In this document: in pieces, positions 16,740 through 24,609 of the stretch
How positions within the stretch are numbered: position 1 is the first letter of the stretch
How the letters are laid out: each line of letters opens with the position of its first letter
Origin: Haloferula sp. BvORR071
Lineage (GTDB): Bacteria > Verrucomicrobiota > Verrucomicrobiia > Verrucomicrobiales > Akkermansiaceae
Length of the DNA stretch: 64,000 nucleotides
Reading direction: 5' to 3'
Assembly (NCBI RefSeq): GCF_000739615.1
Contig: NZ_BATP01000027.1
Coordinates: 62,001-126,000, forward strand
Position numbers and translations under genes: made by a program
Notes under the pieces: generated by a model
Told to the model about the DNA's origin: nothing
Database searches by the model: none
Seen by the model: the letters and a program-made list of their open reading frames with translations, nothing else

Positions 16740-19568
16740 TCACGCCTCATCCGCCTCCAACAACTTCTTCAGCACCTCCGCGAAGCGATTGTAGAAGAAG
16801 CCCAGCACCACCAGTGCCACGCCCAGTGCAATGAAGGCGACGATCCGATAGAAGGTCCCGAAGTCCCAGACGTCGGAGATGAAGAGCTTCGCTACCGCAA
16901 AGGCCAGCAGCGCGAAGCCCGCGTGGCGCAGCACGGCGAGCTTCCGCCACAGCCCGGTAGAGACCAGCACGAAGCCCAGCACCGTCCATAGCGGCGCGAC
17001 CGGTTTCCAGCCGGCGTAACGCACCAGCAGTTCGGTGGACCATGCGGCGAGAACCGCACAGGCCAGTGCCAGTAGTGCTTGGCGAATGATGCGTTGTGAG
17101 GCCTCAGGGACGCGTGCAACGAAGGGTATTGTGAAGAGCACCAGCGGAATCACCCAACCCTGCGGCCCGTTCGAGAAGTCCGCTTCGTGCCAGGGACAGA
17201 CGGTCAGATATAGGCCGAGCCAATAGCTGGTGAGCACGAGAAAGGCCCAGCCTTCCAAGGGACTATCCTTCGACCACTTCTTCGGAATGGCCATCACCCC
17301 AAGTGCGCTCAGCGCCATGATCTCGCCCCAGTGCTCCGGGCTCAATTCCCGCCACGCCAGAGTCCAGGAAATCGTGCCCAAGGCCCGCGCGATAGTCCCG
17401 GCAACCAGCGATTTCTTGCCCAGTCCTGGCAGATGCGCGATCGCCGCCAAGCCACCGCAGGCCAGCAGCGGCAGGAATTCCGAAATCCAAGCCTGCGATC
17501 CGCGTTCCAATTGGAGACGGATCAACTCCGGCATCAACAGCGCCGCGGCGATGACCAGCACGGGACTGCGCAGCAGGTATCTCCCGGCCGCCGCAAGCGC
17601 CAGCGCCGCCGTACCAAAGATCAGCATCCGCGGAATGAGCGCGGGTTCCCGCAAGTCGATTGCCTGATAGGCACCCACGCTCACCGTCAGGGCAGTGAGC
17701 CACTGGAAGATATCCGCCCGCCGAAGGGGGTCGCTCTTGCCCAACTCACCTGCAGGCACGCGATGGACCCACAGCCAGTGCGAGGCCATGGCGATCAGCA
17801 CCGCGTACACCGGGGTCGCTGCCGACACTTCCTTCGCTCCAAGCAGCAGGATGATCCCCGCGGCGTGGAAAGCACCGGCCCAAAAAGCTAGATCCCGCAG
17901 GCACCGCTGCTTGTCCGCCAGCAGCGTGGCAGCGGACATGCCCATGCCCACGCTGATGAGAGTCAGGTAGCGGGTGCCCGGTTCCAGATAGAGACTCCAG
18001 CCGAGCAAGATCGCGGCACTGGCAGCTGCCAAGACCACCGAGGTGGCGCTGCGGCCGATCGCCTGCAGATCCGGTTTCACATCGCTGCGGCTCGAACCGT
18101 AGATCAGCGGCAAGACGGAGCTGCTGATCAGCAGCGCACAGACACCGCGGCTCCAAACCGGGATCTCGCCGATGCGATAGGCGATCAACCACGCCGCCGC
18201 GCCCACCGCTGCCAAGGCCGCGAAGGTCACCTCGATCCGCCCACGGAAACGCGCGAAGGCGATACTCAGGAGCAGCGCTTGGATCGCGAAGCCGGTCGCC
18301 AGCGCATCACCCTCCAGCTTGAGCACCATCGCCAGCGTTAGCGCGGCTAGCCCCTGTCCCAGGTGAGCGGCGGAGGCGGGATTCTTCCAGCGGCCGATCA
18401 CCCCGAAGATCACAAGCACCGAACCGAAGACCGCCGGTACTTGCCAGTAGTCAGCCCTGCCATGGTGCAATAGCCAAACCCCCGTGAAGAGACCGAAGAA
18501 GGCGAGGTTGTTCACCGAGGCCAGCAATGCCCGGCCGCGCTCGCTGAGGGCACTGAAGCGATGGCCGATGCCGTGCAGGCCCGAGAGCGCAAAGACCAGC
18601 CACACCGGCGGGAGGAAGTAGAGTGCCGAGGGATCCACCGGACCGCCGCCCGCTGCCCCGGCGATCTGCCACCACAGAAAGGACAGGTAGATACCCGCCA
18701 TCGTGGCAATGCCCGGACCAGCCCAGGCGCGACGCATCATCAGCCCGGTCGCGGCCACGGCGAGCACCACATTCGAGGCCGCGGACAGCCAGCCCAGGGG
18801 CTGCAGGATGGTGGCGTAGCAGGCCAGCAGCAGCCCCATCATCGCCGTGATCCGGGAATCGCGGCGCAGCGCCACACCGACGATCACGCTAGCGGCACCC
18901 AAGAGCATCACCCCTGCGGTCACCCGCGACTCGATCACTTGTAGGCGCGGCACGTGATGCGCGGCAAAGGTGCACCAGTAGAAGAAAGCCAAGCCACCGG
19001 CCATCACCACCTCGCTGAACTTCCGGAGATCGTCACGCCGGTTGCAGAAGTAGCCGGCACCGCACATGAGGAAGGACCCACAATAGAGCGCGACGAGGCG
19101 GACGATCGGCGGCAGATCGTGGACCCAGTTCCTGTAAGCGTAGTTCCCCAACAGCACCAAGCCGGTGAGCAGCAGCGCGATCCCAATGCGGACCAACCAC
19201 ACGCGGCCGAGCTGAAGCTCAAACGAGCCTTTGGCGGCTTTCGGAACCTCGAGGGGCGCAGCCTCTGCCGAAGCCCGGGCCGCCCGCTGGACTGGGTAGG
19301 GAGGCGGCGGCGGCGGCGCGCTGACTGGCACCGGCTTCTGCTCGACCACCAGCACCGGGGCTGGCTCAGGCACTAGAGGAGCTCGCGTCTCAAAAGTTGG
19401 CAGAGCGGGGGCCTTTTCCGGCTCCGGCGTCAGCAGGGATTCCGCCAAGGCCTGCAGCTTGTACCTCAGTTGCTGGATCTCCTCCGCATGGCGACACTCC
19501 ATGCCCGCCAATCGTTCCCGGAGTCGTTGGATTTCGCTCCAAGCCGCGGAGCTGCTCTCATCATTCAC
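16740..19568 (-). CDS. Large DUF2339 multi-pass membrane protein
   Basis: 942 residues starting at a GTG. Residues 1-45 form a coiled coil (EIQRLRERLAGMECRHAEEI), and a Pro-rich linker runs to about residue 110. From about 125 to the end there are more than twenty hydrophobic helices, beginning with LGRVWLVRIGIALLLTGLVL. This coiled coil, linker and membrane-body layout is characteristic of DUF2339 proteins, whose function is unknown. The last ~30 residues (NRFAEVLKKLLEADEA) are cytoplasmic and charged. It is convergent with the sigma-factor pair and 35 bases from it. Confidence 0.87.
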   Translation of the reverse strand: MNDESSSAAWSEIQRLRERLAGMECRHAEEIQQLRYKLQALAESLLTPEPEKAPALPTFETRAPLVPEPAPVLVVEQKPVPVSAPPPPPPYPVQRAARASAEAAPLEVPKAAKGSFELQLGRVWLVRIGIALLLTGLVLLGNYAYRNWVHDLPPIVRLVALYCGSFLMCGAGYFCNRRDDLRKFSEVVMAGGLAFFYWCTFAAHHVPRLQVIESRVTAGVMLLGAASVIVGVALRRDSRITAMMGLLLACYATILQPLGWLSAASNVVLAVAATGLMMRRAWAGPGIATMAGIYLSFLWWQIAGAAGGGPVDPSALYFLPPVWLVFALSGLHGIGHRFSALSERGRALLASVNNLAFFGLFTGVWLLHHGRADYWQVPAVFGSVLVIFGVIGRWKNPASAAHLGQGLAALTLAMVLKLEGDALATGFAIQALLLSIAFARFRGRIEVTFAALAAVGAAAWLIAYRIGEIPVWSRGVCALLISSSVLPLIYGSSRSDVKPDLQAIGRSATSVVLAAASAAILLGWSLYLEPGTRYLTLISVGMGMSAATLLADKQRCLRDLAFWAGAFHAAGIILLLGAKEVSAATPVYAVLIAMASHWLWVHRVPAGELGKSDPLRRADIFQWLTALTVSVGAYQAIDLREPALIPRMLIFGTAALALAAAGRYLLRSPVLVIAAALLMPELIRLQLERGSQAWISEFLPLLACGGLAAIAHLPGLGKKSLVAGTIARALGTISWTLAWRELSPEHWGEIMALSALGVMAIPKKWSKDSPLEGWAFLVLTSYWLGLYLTVCPWHEADFSNGPQGWVIPLVLFTIPFVARVPEASQRIIRQALLALACAVLAAWSTELLVRYAGWKPVAPLWTVLGFVLVSTGLWRKLAVLRHAGFALLAFAVAKLFISDVWDFGTFYRIVAFIALGVALVVLGFFYNRFAEVLKKLLEADEA

Positions 19569-19664
19569 GCCGGAATCTTACCGGAATCCCCTTCATGGTA
19601 TTCCATCGATTCGGCCCCTGACATCATCGATCAGAGCGATGATCGGAGGGGAAAGAAGGAAGGC

Positions 19665-20669
19665 TCAGCCCTTCTTCTTTTTCTTCAGCCCGCCGATCCA
19701 TCGCTCCACATCCCCGATCACCTGATCCTTGCGATTGTCGTACATCAGCAAGTGGTAGGCGTCGTTGTAGAGCTTGAGCTGGCGGGTCTTCTTGTCCGGG
19801 ATGTTGCCGAAGAAGGCCTGCACGTCCTCGGTGCGGCTGAAGAAGTCCTTGTCGCCGTGCAGCACCAGGGTCGGCACATTAAAGGTCTTGGCGCAGTCCG
19901 GCATCCCGTCGATCAAGGTGCCGAGGGCCACCAGCAGGCGCAGGGTGTGCTTGTCGATATGCCAGGAATTGGTCTCCGACTGCTGGGAGTGGAAGGTGTC
20001 ATGGGTCATCTGGACCTCCTGGCCACCGGCCAAGGTTTCCAGCGACAGCCTAGCCATCGGGGCCACGGCCGCCACTTGGCGGACGAGGTCCTTCTTCCAC
20101 TGCGGGAAATCATCGCGGAACTTCACCACCGGTGAGGATAGTACCAGCGCGTCGCAAGGCGACTTGCCGCCGTTGGCAACGTCCTTGCTGAAGGTGTGAG
20201 AGGCGATCAGCGCCCCCATGCTTTCGCCGAACCAGATGATCTTCGCCTTGGGGTGCTTCTCGCGGACCATCTCCGAGAAGCGGTTCAGGTCATTGTACCA
20301 CTGCTCCGGGTCGTCGATGTCGCCGCGGCGCTCCTTGAGCGGGTCTTTGCCCTGGCCACGGATCTCGTAGGCATAAACGGCGGTCTTAGGCTGCTCCTTG
20401 AGCAGGCGCTTGCCCAGATTTTCGTAGTCGATCGCCGCGCCGCAGAAGCCGTGGAGGGCGATCACCACGGTGTCCGGCTGCACGCCGTCCTTGAGCCACT
20501 TGCGGTAGCCAAAGGTCTCGCGCCGCAGCGATTCCTCGGGACGATCGGCCACCAGCTTGTACTGGGTGGCACACTGGGACAGAAGAAGGGACGCCAGCAC
20601 GACCGAGCCCAAGCTCCGCACGCGGCGCAGCAATCCACCGGGGGGGCAGCTCCCTGAATTGATCTTCAT
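19665..20669 (-). CDS. Membrane-tethered alpha/beta hydrolase (S33/monoacylglycerol-lipase type)
   Basis: 334 residues from the ATG at 20669; a GTG at 20687 is also in frame. The N-terminus (LGSVVLASLLLSQCATQ) resembles a lipoprotein signal with Cys33, although Gln before the Cys is unusual. The hydrolase core has HGF at 73-75 (oxyanion region), the nucleophile elbow GESMG (Ser150), the acid Asp275 in HGDKDFF, and His306 in NDAYHLLMYD. This triad and the EIRGQGKDP segment fit the serine aminopeptidase/monoacylglycerol lipase group, so a short-chain ester or lipid substrate is likely. The C-terminus ends in six lysines split by glycine. Confidence 0.83.
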   Translation of the reverse strand: MKINSGSCPPGGLLRRVRSLGSVVLASLLLSQCATQYKLVADRPEESLRRETFGYRKWLKDGVQPDTVVIALHGFCGAAIDYENLGKRLLKEQPKTAVYAYEIRGQGKDPLKERRGDIDDPEQWYNDLNRFSEMVREKHPKAKIIWFGESMGALIASHTFSKDVANGGKSPCDALVLSSPVVKFRDDFPQWKKDLVRQVAAVAPMARLSLETLAGGQEVQMTHDTFHSQQSETNSWHIDKHTLRLLVALGTLIDGMPDCAKTFNVPTLVLHGDKDFFSRTEDVQAFFGNIPDKKTRQLKLYNDAYHLLMYDNRKDQVIGDVERWIGGLKKKKKG

Positions 20670-20738
20670 CCGTTGAAATTGTGCCACTTCTTACGGACTA
20701 GGGCAATCCGACTTTCCACGAACTTTCCTGAGCGAAAA

Positions 20739-21812
20739 TCAGGCTTCCGCGGGCTCCCGGGCCTCCAAGCCCTCCCGGATCAGAGGCAGGATCCCGTCCA
20801 AGGATTCCGCCACGCCGAAGGATCCGGGCTCGCAGAGATCCCCCAGCAGGCCGATCAGAGGGTCCCAGAAACGCACTCCGTCGGCATTCTCCCGGTTGAA
20901 GAGGATCACCGGCTTGCCCACCATGAGGGGATTCCCCTGATGCTTGAAGATCATGAGCGCCAACAACTCCTGCACGGTGCCAGCACCGCCGGGGAAGATC
21001 ACGAAGGCGTCCGAATTCTCGATCATCACCTCCATCCGGGTGTAGATGTCCGGCCGCAGCCAGAAACTCGAAAGACCATCCGGAAGTCCTTCCAGTTCAA
21101 TGATGTGAGGCACATTCGAGCCCGCGGTCCAGCCGCCGGCCCCGACCGAGCCCTCCACCACCGCACCCATGATTCCGGAGCGACCGGCTCCGGACACGCA
21201 GCCCAGCCGGTTCTCCGCAAGGGTCCGCCCCAGCGCCCGGCCATCAGCCAGATAGCCAGGATCCTCGAGGGTGGCGGAGCAAAAGACACAGACATTGCCG
21301 ATGTAGTCGGCTGGCACCGGGTCCTCGAAGGAACCCGCCTTGTTCTCGCCGATCTTCTCCCGGCCGGCGTCGGGCAGGCCCTTCATGCGGACCAGATCGA
21401 GGGTCTCGATCACGTCCTCCGGGCTCTCGGCTGCCAGCAGGAAGTCGCGGTGATCCTGCTTGATGGTGCCCATCTTGTTCAGGTGGTCGAGCACCGCGAA
21501 GAAGGGATTCCAAGAGGCGTCGGTGTTCAGGATCACCGTCGGCTTGCCCGCCAGATTGCGGTCCAAGGTCTGGTAGCCGACGAAGATCGAGATCGCCTTG
21601 AACATGTCTTCCAGCGTCGCGCCGGGCGTGAAGACAAAGGACTCCGCCTCGATGATCTTGCGCTCGATGTTGGAGAGGGTGATCCGCTGGTCGCCGTTTG
21701 AATTGTAGATGTCCCAGCCCTTGCTGAAGAGCAGGTATAGAAGGCGTGCGCGGGCTTCCCGTCCCGGGTCATCGGTCCCCAGAACGGTTCCAGAAAGTCG
21801 TACTTTAGGCAT
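20739..21812 (-). CDS. LOG-family protein with two Rossmann halves
   Basis: 357 residues, longer than single-domain LOG proteins (~180-250). The C-terminal half (about 165-345) is a good LOG domain: GRSGIMGAVVEGS and the signature FPGGAGTVQELLALM. The N-terminal half is a degenerate copy, with FTPGATLEDMFKAISIFVG at the equivalent place. LOG enzymes release cytokinin-type bases from nucleoside monophosphates or act as nucleotide 5'-phosphoribohydrolases; the physiological substrate here is unknown. It is divergent from the cytosine deaminase gene, 80 bases away, consistent with a link to base salvage. Confidence 0.84.
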   Translation of the reverse strand: MPKVRLSGTVLGTDDPGREARARLLYLLFSKGWDIYNSNGDQRITLSNIERKIIEAESFVFTPGATLEDMFKAISIFVGYQTLDRNLAGKPTVILNTDASWNPFFAVLDHLNKMGTIKQDHRDFLLAAESPEDVIETLDLVRMKGLPDAGREKIGENKAGSFEDPVPADYIGNVCVFCSATLEDPGYLADGRALGRTLAENRLGCVSGAGRSGIMGAVVEGSVGAGGWTAGSNVPHIIELEGLPDGLSSFWLRPDIYTRMEVMIENSDAFVIFPGGAGTVQELLALMIFKHQGNPLMVGKPVILFNRENADGVRFWDPLIGLLGDLCEPGSFGVAESLDGILPLIREGLEAREPAEA

Positions 21813-21892
21813 GAGATTCGCTGATGCAGGGTGATTCAGCAGACGCCGTGCCGGGGCAGCCGGGCGGCGGGGCAGACCAGATCATAGCGCAC

Positions 21893-22333
21893 ATGGACCC
21901 CTTTCTTCAAGCCGCGATCGCGGAGGCATCTACGGGATTTGCCGAAGGTGGCATCCCGATCGGCAGTGTCTTGGTCCGCCAGGGAATCATCCTCGGCCGC
22001 GGTCACAACCGCCGCATGCAACAAGGCAACCCGGTCCTCCACGGTGAGATGGATGCCCTCCAGAATGCCGGGCGTCTGCCCGCGCACATCTATCGGGAGT
22101 GCACCCTCTACACCACCCTCTCCCCCTGCCCGATGTGCTCTGGTGCGATCCTGCTCTACGGGATTCCCAAGGTGGTGATCGGCGAGAACCTGACCTTCCT
22201 GGGCGAGGAAGAGCTCCTCAAGAGCCGCGGCGTGCAGCTCGAGGTGGTACAGAGCAAGGAGTGCATCGACCTGATGAAGAAGTTCATCGAGGCGTATCCG
22301 AGCGTGTGGAATGAGGATATCGGTGAGACTTGA
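21893..22333 (+). CDS. Cytosine deaminase of the fungal Fcy1 type
   Basis: 146 residues from the ATG at 21893; the longer upstream reading frame lacks family similarity. Zinc and proton-shuttle residues are His50 and Glu52 (LHGEMDAL) and Cys79/Cys82 (SPCPMCSGA). The similarity to yeast cytosine deaminase extends well beyond the motif: LGRGHNRRMQQG, RECTLYTTLSPC, LLYGIPKVVIGENLTF and the C-terminal WNEDIGE all have close counterparts there. It should convert cytosine to uracil in pyrimidine salvage. Typical bacterial cytosine deaminase (CodA) is an unrelated amidohydrolase, so this is the alternative fold. It is divergent from the LOG gene. Confidence 0.88.
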   Translation: MDPFLQAAIAEASTGFAEGGIPIGSVLVRQGIILGRGHNRRMQQGNPVLHGEMDALQNAGRLPAHIYRECTLYTTLSPCPMCSGAILLYGIPKVVIGENLTFLGEEELLKSRGVQLEVVQSKECIDLMKKFIEAYPSVWNEDIGET

Positions 22334-22360
22334 AGGTAGCACTTTGCCGTCTCTTCCGCT

Positions 22361-22386
22361 TTGAAATTTCAGATCTGAGATTCCAA
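22361..22386. repeat. AT-rich palindromic repeat copy 1
   Basis: TTGAAATTTCAGATCTGAG and following bases resemble the two other copies near 22655 and 22993. It abuts the 3' end of the four-helix-bundle gene and is much more AT-rich than its surroundings. Confidence 0.65.
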
Positions 22387-22389
22387 GAC

Positions 22390-22965
22390 TCACAGCTGCG
22401 GCCCTTGTTCTCCCTTGGCATCGTCCAAGGGCCCATTCTTCCGCTCATACTCCCGCCGTAGCGGATGATCGGGCGAAAATCTCGACATCATGGCGCGCTC
22501 CATTTCCTCGAAGGTCTTGCGCCTGACCTCTGCGTCCTTCCTCTTCCGATAATCCTCGCGGGAGCGACTGTTGAGATGCCGCTGGCCCTTGATTTCCGAG
22601 TTCTGGAGTGAGTCCGCCCACGCCCGGAGCTGCCGCGAGCAATTCTCCGCAAGCGATTTCAAATTTGAAATTTGAGATTTGAAATCCACAAGGGCGGGCC
22701 GCCGTTCGAAGTAAGCGAGCATTGAGCGAGTCTCTCCCGCTGAGCCACGTGCGATGTAGAGAAACGCCAGCAGTTCACTCGTCGAACCGCGCTCGAATCC
22801 CTCCGCGATATTGTTCGATACGGATAGAGAGCAGCGATCAAGCTGATCGCGCTTCGACCAAGTGATCCTATCCCTCGCTAACACCAGGAAGTCCTCACAA
22901 CCCTCCGCAAGCTTGATCGCTGTCTGCCAAACCGGCAGGTCTTCAAAGCGATCATAGGAGGCCAT
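22390..22965 (-). CDS. Four-helix-bundle (23S rRNA intervening-sequence type) protein
   Basis: 191 residues. The first ~120 match the S23/four-helix-bundle family: FEDLPVWQTAIKLAEG, then LDRCSLSVSNNIAEGFERGS, then ELLAFLYIARGSAGETRSML, which form the bundle helices. The segment DFKSQISNLKSL (about 94-105) is encoded by one of the AT-rich repeat copies, inside the helix hairpin. The C-terminal ~70 residues are charged and extra to the family core (KRKDAEVRRKTFEEMERAM). Members of this fold occur inside rRNA genes and near diversity-generating elements; here no rRNA or reverse transcriptase is present. The role is unknown. Confidence 0.85.
   Translation of the reverse strand: MASYDRFEDLPVWQTAIKLAEGCEDFLVLARDRITWSKRDQLDRCSLSVSNNIAEGFERGSTSELLAFLYIARGSAGETRSMLAYFERRPALVDFKSQISNLKSLAENCSRQLRAWADSLQNSEIKGQRHLNSRSREDYRKRKDAEVRRKTFEEMERAMMSRFSPDHPLRREYERKNGPLDDAKGEQGPQL
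22655..22687. repeat. AT-rich palindromic repeat copy 2, inside the four-helix-bundle gene
   Basis: GATTTCAAATTTGAAATTTG is the first part of a copy built from near-palindromic AAATTTGAAATTT units, translated as part of the protein. It matches the copy at 22993 over most of its length. Confidence 0.7.
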
Positions 22966-22992
22966 GTAGAGATTCCGGGCGATCCTCTAGCG

Positions 22993-23039
22993 GATTTCAA
23001 ATCTGAAATTTCAAATCTCAAATTTGAAATTGGGATTCC
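22993..23039. repeat. AT-rich palindromic repeat copy 3
   Basis: The longest copy, starting GATTTCAAATCTGAAATTTC and running through a second AAATTTGAAATT unit to GGGATTCC. It lies 28 bases upstream of the start of the four-helix-bundle gene and could supply its promoter or a protein-binding site. Confidence 0.7.
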
Positions 23040-23083
23040 TTCCTTCTCGCCTCCTCCACATATCTCCTGACAAACCCAGCCCC

Positions 23084-23112
23084 TTGTGACTTTCTCACGG
23101 GGTAGGTAAATA
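23084..23112 (+). promoter_or_regulatory. Promoter-like element of the plus-strand B/A pair
   Basis: TTGTGA (23084-23089), 17 bases, then TAAATA (23107-23112), ending six bases before the ATG at 23119. The spacing equals that of the elements before the four minus-strand pairs, and the second hexamer is the closest to the -10 consensus among them. With a start point about seven bases past the -10 the message would be nearly leaderless. Confidence 0.5.
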
Positions 23113-23118
23113 AGTGAC

Positions 23119-24609
23119 ATGCGGACCACCCTCCTTGCCATCTCCCTGATCTCCCTCGGGGCCACCTCCGGCTATGGAATCAAGCGCGCTCTCGCGCCAG
23201 GGTGGTCACCATCGGCTACCACACCCGCTCCGAAACAAGATTCCCCCGCCCCCACCGCAGCGCCGCCTAATACCCACCAGTGGCAAATCCCCGAAAACCG
23301 CCCCCCCTCGGAGATCGCCGTCCTGCCACCGGGTGCGATGCGCACCGCCGAGACCGTTCTCTGGCTCCCTAACGCAACACCCGAAGAACTCCGCGCCTTC
23401 TGGCGACAGCTCGTCTCCAGTAAATCCAACGACAACCGCCTCAAGAACCTTCTGCTCGACCGCTGGATGCGCATCGCGCCAGACGATGCCCTCAAGGAGA
23501 CCGCCGGGACTGAAGACGAATATCTGCCATGGGTCGCATGGGGAAAAATCGACCCTGAACTCGGCGTGCGGGAAGCGAAGGCCCGCAAGTCCGGTTACTT
23601 GTGGCGGGTCTTGCAAGGGGCGGGCTGGGCGCAGCCGGAGTTGGCGAAGAAGCTCCTCGCCGAGAATCCGGGCTACGACTACCCGGCGGTCACCGGCGCC
23701 ATCGGGGAAGGCTTCCAAAATGTCGATTGGCAAACCTCCTTGGAGTATCAATTCGACAGCGGCCAACTCGCCAAGTGGGCCCGATACGAACCAGCGCGGG
23801 CCTTCGAGTGGGCCTTGGAGAACACCTCCCGAATGGGCAGCTACTCATCCCCATGGAAAGGACTGGTCGAGGAGATGCTGGATCAGGAGCCCGCGAAACT
23901 GGATGCGGCCATTGCGGAGCTTCCAGCAGGCAAGCTGAGGAGCGAGATCACCGTGGAGAAAGCCCGCGCGCTCGCCGCCAGCGATCCTGCCGCAGTCATG
24001 GCCATGGCAGATGCCGCGGAGCCGGGCGGACCGCGTAACCGCTTGCTCGCAATCGCAGGGCCGGCACTGCTCGAGAGCGATCCTGCCAAATCGCTGGCGC
24101 TGCTCCGGGAGTTCGCCGGGAGCGGCTTCACCGTCGTGCCTGTGATCTATCCGAATGGCAGCAGCAGCAACGGTTCCTCCTCTTACAACACGCTTCAGTC
24201 TTGGGTGCTGCCGCTACTCAAACAGGACCCCGCCGGGGTGATCGATGTCCTGCCGCGCGAGACGCAGGAGCAGGCCATGCAAAGCTGGAGAAGCAGTGAC
24301 CGCGATGGCTTCGTGCAATGGGTCTCCACGCTCTCGGATGAAGCGGCGAGGGATGGGCACTACTCGAAGTTGGCACAGGACTACCGCATGGGCTCGCCCA
24401 CCAAGGAGAGCTTCTCCCAAGCCATGGAATGGACTGCCAAGATCTCCAATCAAGACACTCGCACCGGAGCCGCCCAGGATCTGATGCAAGCATGGTATTC
24501 CCTGTATCGCGAGCAGACGACGCAGTACTTCGGCCCGGATGGTCCGGCGGCGGCTGATCAAAAGGCCGAGTTCCAGAGGTTCATCGAATCGAAAGGAGGG
24601 CGGCAGTGA
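23119..24609 (+). CDS. B-type paired helical-repeat exported protein (plus-strand pair)
   Basis: 496 residues. The N-terminal segment (TTLLAISLISLGATSGYGI) is a signal peptide or anchor, followed by a Pro-rich spacer. The remainder is helical with repeated short motifs (RIAPDDALKE, KIDPELGVRE, RYEPARAFEW, ASDPAAVMAM, ESDPAKSLAL, KQDPAGVIDV, SSDRDGFVQW), spaced roughly 35-45 residues apart like TPR-class solenoids. It matches the B proteins of the minus-strand cluster in order and layout but is the most divergent. The stop overlaps the start of the A-type partner (GTGA), so the two are translationally coupled. No enzymatic motif is seen. Confidence 0.75.
   Translation: MRTTLLAISLISLGATSGYGIKRALAPGWSPSATTPAPKQDSPAPTAAPPNTHQWQIPENRPPSEIAVLPPGAMRTAETVLWLPNATPEELRAFWRQLVSSKSNDNRLKNLLLDRWMRIAPDDALKETAGTEDEYLPWVAWGKIDPELGVREAKARKSGYLWRVLQGAGWAQPELAKKLLAENPGYDYPAVTGAIGEGFQNVDWQTSLEYQFDSGQLAKWARYEPARAFEWALENTSRMGSYSSPWKGLVEEMLDQEPAKLDAAIAELPAGKLRSEITVEKARALAASDPAAVMAMADAAEPGGPRNRLLAIAGPALLESDPAKSLALLREFAGSGFTVVPVIYPNGSSSNGSSSYNTLQSWVLPLLKQDPAGVIDVLPRETQEQAMQSWRSSDRDGFVQWVSTLSDEAARDGHYSKLAQDYRMGSPTKESFSQAMEWTAKISNQDTRTGAAQDLMQAWYSLYREQTTQYFGPDGPAAADQKAEFQRFIESKGGRQ

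Noticed and set aside
22361-23039. CRISPR-like array
   Set aside because: Only three irregularly spaced, unequal palindromic repeats, one inside a gene; no uniform spacers and no cas genes.
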